Both the position numbers and the translations under genes were made by a program. From NCBI RefSeq assembly GCF_000243675.2, contig NZ_AHMM02000005.1:1-64000 (forward strand): a DNA stretch of 64,000 nt, read 5' to 3'. The notes below the pieces were generated by a model. The model was not told where the DNA came from. It made no database searches and was given only the letters and a program-made list of their open reading frames with translations. Positions 61,369 to 64,000 of this stretch are shown in pieces (the stretch's first letter is position 1; each line of letters starts with the position of its first letter). Origin of the DNA: Leptospira inadai serovar Lyme str. 10 (lineage in GTDB: Bacteria; Spirochaetota; Leptospiria; Leptospirales; Leptospiraceae).

Positions 61369-61715
61369 CTTTTCCTTTCTGGGCGATACACCCTGTCATG
61401 GCAATAGGTTTTAAATCCAACAATATATGGCGCTCATGGAATCGTGATGAACCTATATTGATCCGGGATTTTTTCGATTGATCCGCTTGGAACACCGAAT
61501 CGAAAGAATCGATGCCGATCGAGATCATCGAATGCGAACAAATGTTCAAACCAACCTAACGGCGTTTTATCAGAAAACTAGTACCGGAATTTTCCTTGTC
61601 GAGAAGAGCGTATAAAATGAAGTTTAGCCAGAACAATCGTTCTATTAAGAAAGAAAACGGTTTCACCCCTTTCCGGGGACGGATCTAATTCGAAACTAGT
61701 AAGAGGAATTCAATC
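61369..61715. other. Divergent intergenic region without a gene
   Basis: About 347 bases between the esterase operon and the FabG-like gene, presumably carrying both promoters. A short minus-strand frame here has no support. An AGAGG ribosome site directly precedes the SDR start. No strong repeat is visible. Confidence 0.4.
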
Positions 61716-62483
61716 ATGGCAAAACAATTCGAAGGCAAAGTTGCATTAGTCACCGGAGCCGCTTCTCCAAGAGGATTAGGGAGAGCGATCGCAAATACGA
61801 TCGCAAAGGAAGGCGGAGATATCGTCGTCGCCGATTTAAATAAGGAACATATAGAACAGGCTGCCGCAGAAATCGCTAAAGAGTTCGGAGTGAAAGCCCT
61901 CGGAGTGGCCGCAAACGTGACTAAGCCGGAAGACTGTGATGCAGTCATCGCCGCAGTGAAAGACAAATTCGGCAAACTGGATTTCTTGGTAAACAATGCC
62001 GGAGTTTTAAAAGACAATCTGTTCATCCGTATGACGGAGCAAGAATTCGATTTCGTTATGGACGTAAATGCAAAAGGCGTTTTCCTTATGACCAAGTCGG
62101 CTTCAAAATTACTTTTGAAAGCGCCTTCCGCGCGAATCGTAAATATCTCTTCGCTTTCGGGTTTAACCGGACAACCCGGCCAGGCAAACTATTCCTCTTC
62201 CAAGGCCGCCGTTATTGCGTTAACAAAAGTGGCAGCAAGAGAATTCTCCGGTCGCGGAGTATTGGTAAATGCGGTATGTCCGGGCTACGTTCAAACGGAC
62301 ATGACATCCTCTCTTTCGGAAGAGGTTCAAAAGAAACTAACGGATCCTTCTTTCATTCCGTTGAAGAGACCTGGAACACAGCAAGAAATCGCGAACGCTG
62401 TAGAATTCTTCCTGTCGGATAAAGCTTCCTATATCACCGGAACGTATCTCCGCGTGGACGGCGGCGCCGGGATAGGCTTATAA
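61716..62483 (+). CDS. FabG-like short-chain dehydrogenase (3-oxoacyl reductase)
   Basis: The 255-residue NAD(P)-dependent SDR has the cofactor motif [21 protein letters not shown], the catalytic Ser in [10 protein letters not shown], the YSSSK Tyr-Lys pair and [13 protein letters not shown]. It most resembles 3-oxoacyl-ACP or acetoacetyl-CoA reductases. It starts a cluster with an SCP2-type thiolase (4 bases downstream) and a DUF35 protein (2 bases further). The pathway is therefore acyl-CoA chain metabolism rather than core type II fatty-acid synthesis. Confidence 0.92.
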   Translation: MAKQFEGKVALVTGAASPRGLGRAIANTIAKEGGDIVVADLNKEHIEQAAAEIAKEFGVKALGVAANVTKPEDCDAVIAAVKDKFGKLDFLVNNAGVLKDNLFIRMTEQEFDFVMDVNAKGVFLMTKSASKLLLKAPSARIVNISSLSGLTGQPGQANYSSSKAAVIALTKVAAREFSGRGVLVNAVCPGYVQTDMTSSLSEEVQKKLTDPSFIPLKRPGTQQEIANAVEFFLSDKASYITGTYLRVDGGAGIGL

Positions 62484-62487
62484 TCCT

Positions 62488-63651
62488 ATGAGAGACGTCG
62501 CAATCATAGGAGCTTATGAAACGCTCCATGGAAATCACAAGGACAGAACGCTTAGGGACTTGGTGACCGAAGCCGGGAATGGAGCCATTCGGGACTCCGG
62601 AATCGATCGAAAAGAAATCCAAGCCGTCTATGTAGGAAATTACGCAGGTAACGAATTCAACGCTCAAAATACGATGGGTTCTTACGCAGCCAACTTACTA
62701 GGATTAGGTGATAGACCGGCGATACGAACCGAAGGAGCCTGCGCCTCCGGAGGAATCGCGATGAGACAAGGATTTCTCGCAGTCGCATCCGGACTCTACG
62801 ATACGGTTCTAGTTTTGGGAGTGGAGAAGATGAACGGCCTGGACCCGGAAACTACGATGGAGATCGTTGCCCGCGGCCAGGACCAAGACGTCGAAGGCGG
62901 GTACTGTATTTCGGGCCCATCGGGTTTCGCGCTCAATGCAACCCGACACATGCACGAATTCGGCACGACCAAGGAGATGCTCTCTAAGGTTGCCGAAAAA
63001 AACTATTATCACGGAAGTTTAAACCCTTTCGCTCATAAACAAAAAGAGATTTCGTTTAATAATATTATGAAGGCGAGAATGGTTACGACTCCATTCGGAT
63101 TTCATGATGTTTCTCTAGTAACGGATGCTTCCGCCGCGGTAATCATTACGACAAAGGAAAAAGCGAAATCGATCAGAAAAGATTACGTTTTGGTAAAAGG
63201 GTCCGGAATCGGCGGAGATTACTTTAATGTGGCTTTAAAGAAAGACTCGGTCAGTTTTCCCGCCTCGCTTCAAGCCGCAGCCGAAGCGTTTAAGATGTCG
63301 GGCTTAGAAAGGAAAGATATCGACGTATTGGAATGTCATGACTGCTTTACGATCACCGAGATCATCAATATCGAGGATTTAGGTTTTGTAGAAAAAGGAA
63401 AAGGCGGTCCGTTTACTATGGATGGCCATACTCGTCTTGGCGGAAAACTGCCCGTCAATACGTCCGGTGGCCTAAAAGCAAAGGGTCATCCTGTCGGCGC
63501 AACCGGCGTTGGACAAGTCGTAGAAATGACGTTTCAGTTAAGAAACCAGGCCGAAAAACGGCAGGTCGCAAATGCCCGAATAGCACTGACTCATGTTTTG
63601 GGCGGTCCGGGCGCCGTTAGTATCGTACATATTCTGCAGAGAGGCGAATAG
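62488..63651 (+). CDS. SCP2-type thiolase (acetyl-CoA C-acyltransferase family)
   Basis: The 387-residue thiolase has the nucleophilic C85 in EGACASGGIAMRQG and H334 in KAKGHPVGATGVGQ. The segment LECHDCFTITEIINIEDLGF is typical of sterol-carrier-protein-2-type thiolases. The second catalytic Cys region of classical thiolases (CGG) is not seen, which is usual for this branch. Partners of this type frequently need a DUF35 OB-fold protein, and one follows immediately. The reaction (Claisen condensation or acyl-CoA cleavage) and chain type are open. Confidence 0.9.
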   Translation: MRDVAIIGAYETLHGNHKDRTLRDLVTEAGNGAIRDSGIDRKEIQAVYVGNYAGNEFNAQNTMGSYAANLLGLGDRPAIRTEGACASGGIAMRQGFLAVASGLYDTVLVLGVEKMNGLDPETTMEIVARGQDQDVEGGYCISGPSGFALNATRHMHEFGTTKEMLSKVAEKNYYHGSLNPFAHKQKEISFNNIMKARMVTTPFGFHDVSLVTDASAAVIITTKEKAKSIRKDYVLVKGSGIGGDYFNVALKKDSVSFPASLQAAAEAFKMSGLERKDIDVLECHDCFTITEIINIEDLGFVEKGKGGPFTMDGHTRLGGKLPVNTSGGLKAKGHPVGATGVGQVVEMTFQLRNQAEKRQVANARIALTHVLGGPGAVSIVHILQRGE

Positions 63652-63653
63652 AA

Positions 63654-64000
63654 ATGGAGACCCTAGAAATAAACGTACTCAAGGGAAAGAAATGCGCTTC
63701 TTGCGGATTTGAAATGACCGAACCGGCGGTCGCATGCACTCGTTGCGGGAGCGATTCCCTGCAGGAAAAAGTCTTTAGCGGGAAGGGAAAAATCTATACT
63801 TACACGGTCGTTCATGTGGGTTTCGGTCATCTAGCATCGAGAGCGCCCTATGTCCTTGCTGTCATCGATTTAGAGGAAGGCCCAAAAACGATGGGTATCT
63901 TGGAAGGCCGATCGGAAGGAAAGCCCGTCACTGAATCCGTTAGGATCGATATGCCTGTCACGTTCGATAGGACGGAACCTAAAACCGGATCCATCTTCAA
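63654..64000 (+). CDS. Zn-ribbon/DUF35 OB-fold protein, cut by window end
   Basis: At least 115 residues are encoded and the frame is open at the window edge. The N-terminus holds a rubredoxin-like zinc ribbon (KKCASCGFEM and ACTRCGSDSL, four Cys). The OB-fold part begins KGKIYTYTVVHVGFGHLASR and PYVLAVIDLEEGP. DUF35 proteins commonly form complexes with SCP2-type thiolases or HMG-CoA-synthase-like enzymes. Here the ATG lies 2 bases after the thiolase stop, so the pair should act together. Confidence 0.85.
   Translation, partial: METLEINVLKGKKCASCGFEMTEPAVACTRCGSDSLQEKVFSGKGKIYTYTVVHVGFGHLASRAPYVLAVIDLEEGPKTMGILEGRSEGKPVTESVRIDMPVTFDRTEPKTGSIF

Overview
The window is chromosomal DNA of a spirochaete, most likely Leptospira of the intermediate ('P2', L. 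fainei/L. inadai-like) group. That placement is inference. It rests on a giant exported protein of a type I know from Leptospira, on lipoproteins with loose spirochaetal lipoboxes, on TTG/GTG starts, on two 7TM-DISM sensors, and on Leptospira-type housekeeping genes (valS, purD, prfB). No rRNA, tRNA or CRISPR array was seen.

Region 1-15.5 kb is accessory. It opens with a broken integrase-type transposase abutting a frameshifted IS256-family copy. Four minus-strand genes follow, in transcription order: a 932-residue Ig/chitobiase-like/DUF1566 lipoprotein, a small DUF1566 protein, a 2839-residue giant, and a small exported protein that starts 8 bases after the giant. The giant has a helical N-terminal stalk, tandem helical repeats, a Gly-rich beta region, a Hint autoprotease domain and a C-terminal papain/C39-like Cys-His-Asn domain. 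This is the architecture of a polymorphic toxin, with the small exported protein as candidate immunity or accessory factor. A dispersed repeat with 18-base terminal inverted repeats occurs at 11.0-11.4, 15.0-15.4 and 30.1-30.3 kb. One copy overlaps the giant's start and signal sequence.

Region 15.5-35.5 kb is mostly core. It holds a TetR regulator behind a 44-base inverted repeat, DUF1801, valS, purD plus a conserved unknown, prfB, an adenosine-deaminase-like enzyme, a DegT aminotransferase, a nitrilase with a YdeI-like protein, an alpha/beta hydrolase, a YafY/WYL regulator, a diguanylate cyclase, a methyltransferase, an HdeD-like protein and a 7TM-DISM/AraC regulator. Several gene fossils lie between them: a GyrI-like stub, a pyrophosphatase fragment and a truncated SDR.

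Region 35.9-51.5 kb carries an RND pump and TolC pair without an adaptor gene, a lipoprotein and a porin. A MarR/DUF4442 pair stands opposite an amber-interrupted small membrane gene. A GlpF channel, DinB and KTSC proteins, a 7TM-DISM/SpoIIE phosphatase, a Tet-type MFS pump and a CrtC/AttH-like protein follow.

Region 51.7-64 kb holds a Fur-box-led imelysin / di-haem oxidoreductase / imelysin operon, which is a candidate iron-acquisition system. It continues with MAPEG, PhoU-like, group II truncated haemoglobin, a triple Fe-S (Fer4_19 + 2 CDGSH) protein, HxlR, a nucleotidyltransferase/esterase pair, and a lipid operon of FabG-like SDR, SCP2-type thiolase and a DUF35 protein cut by the window edge.
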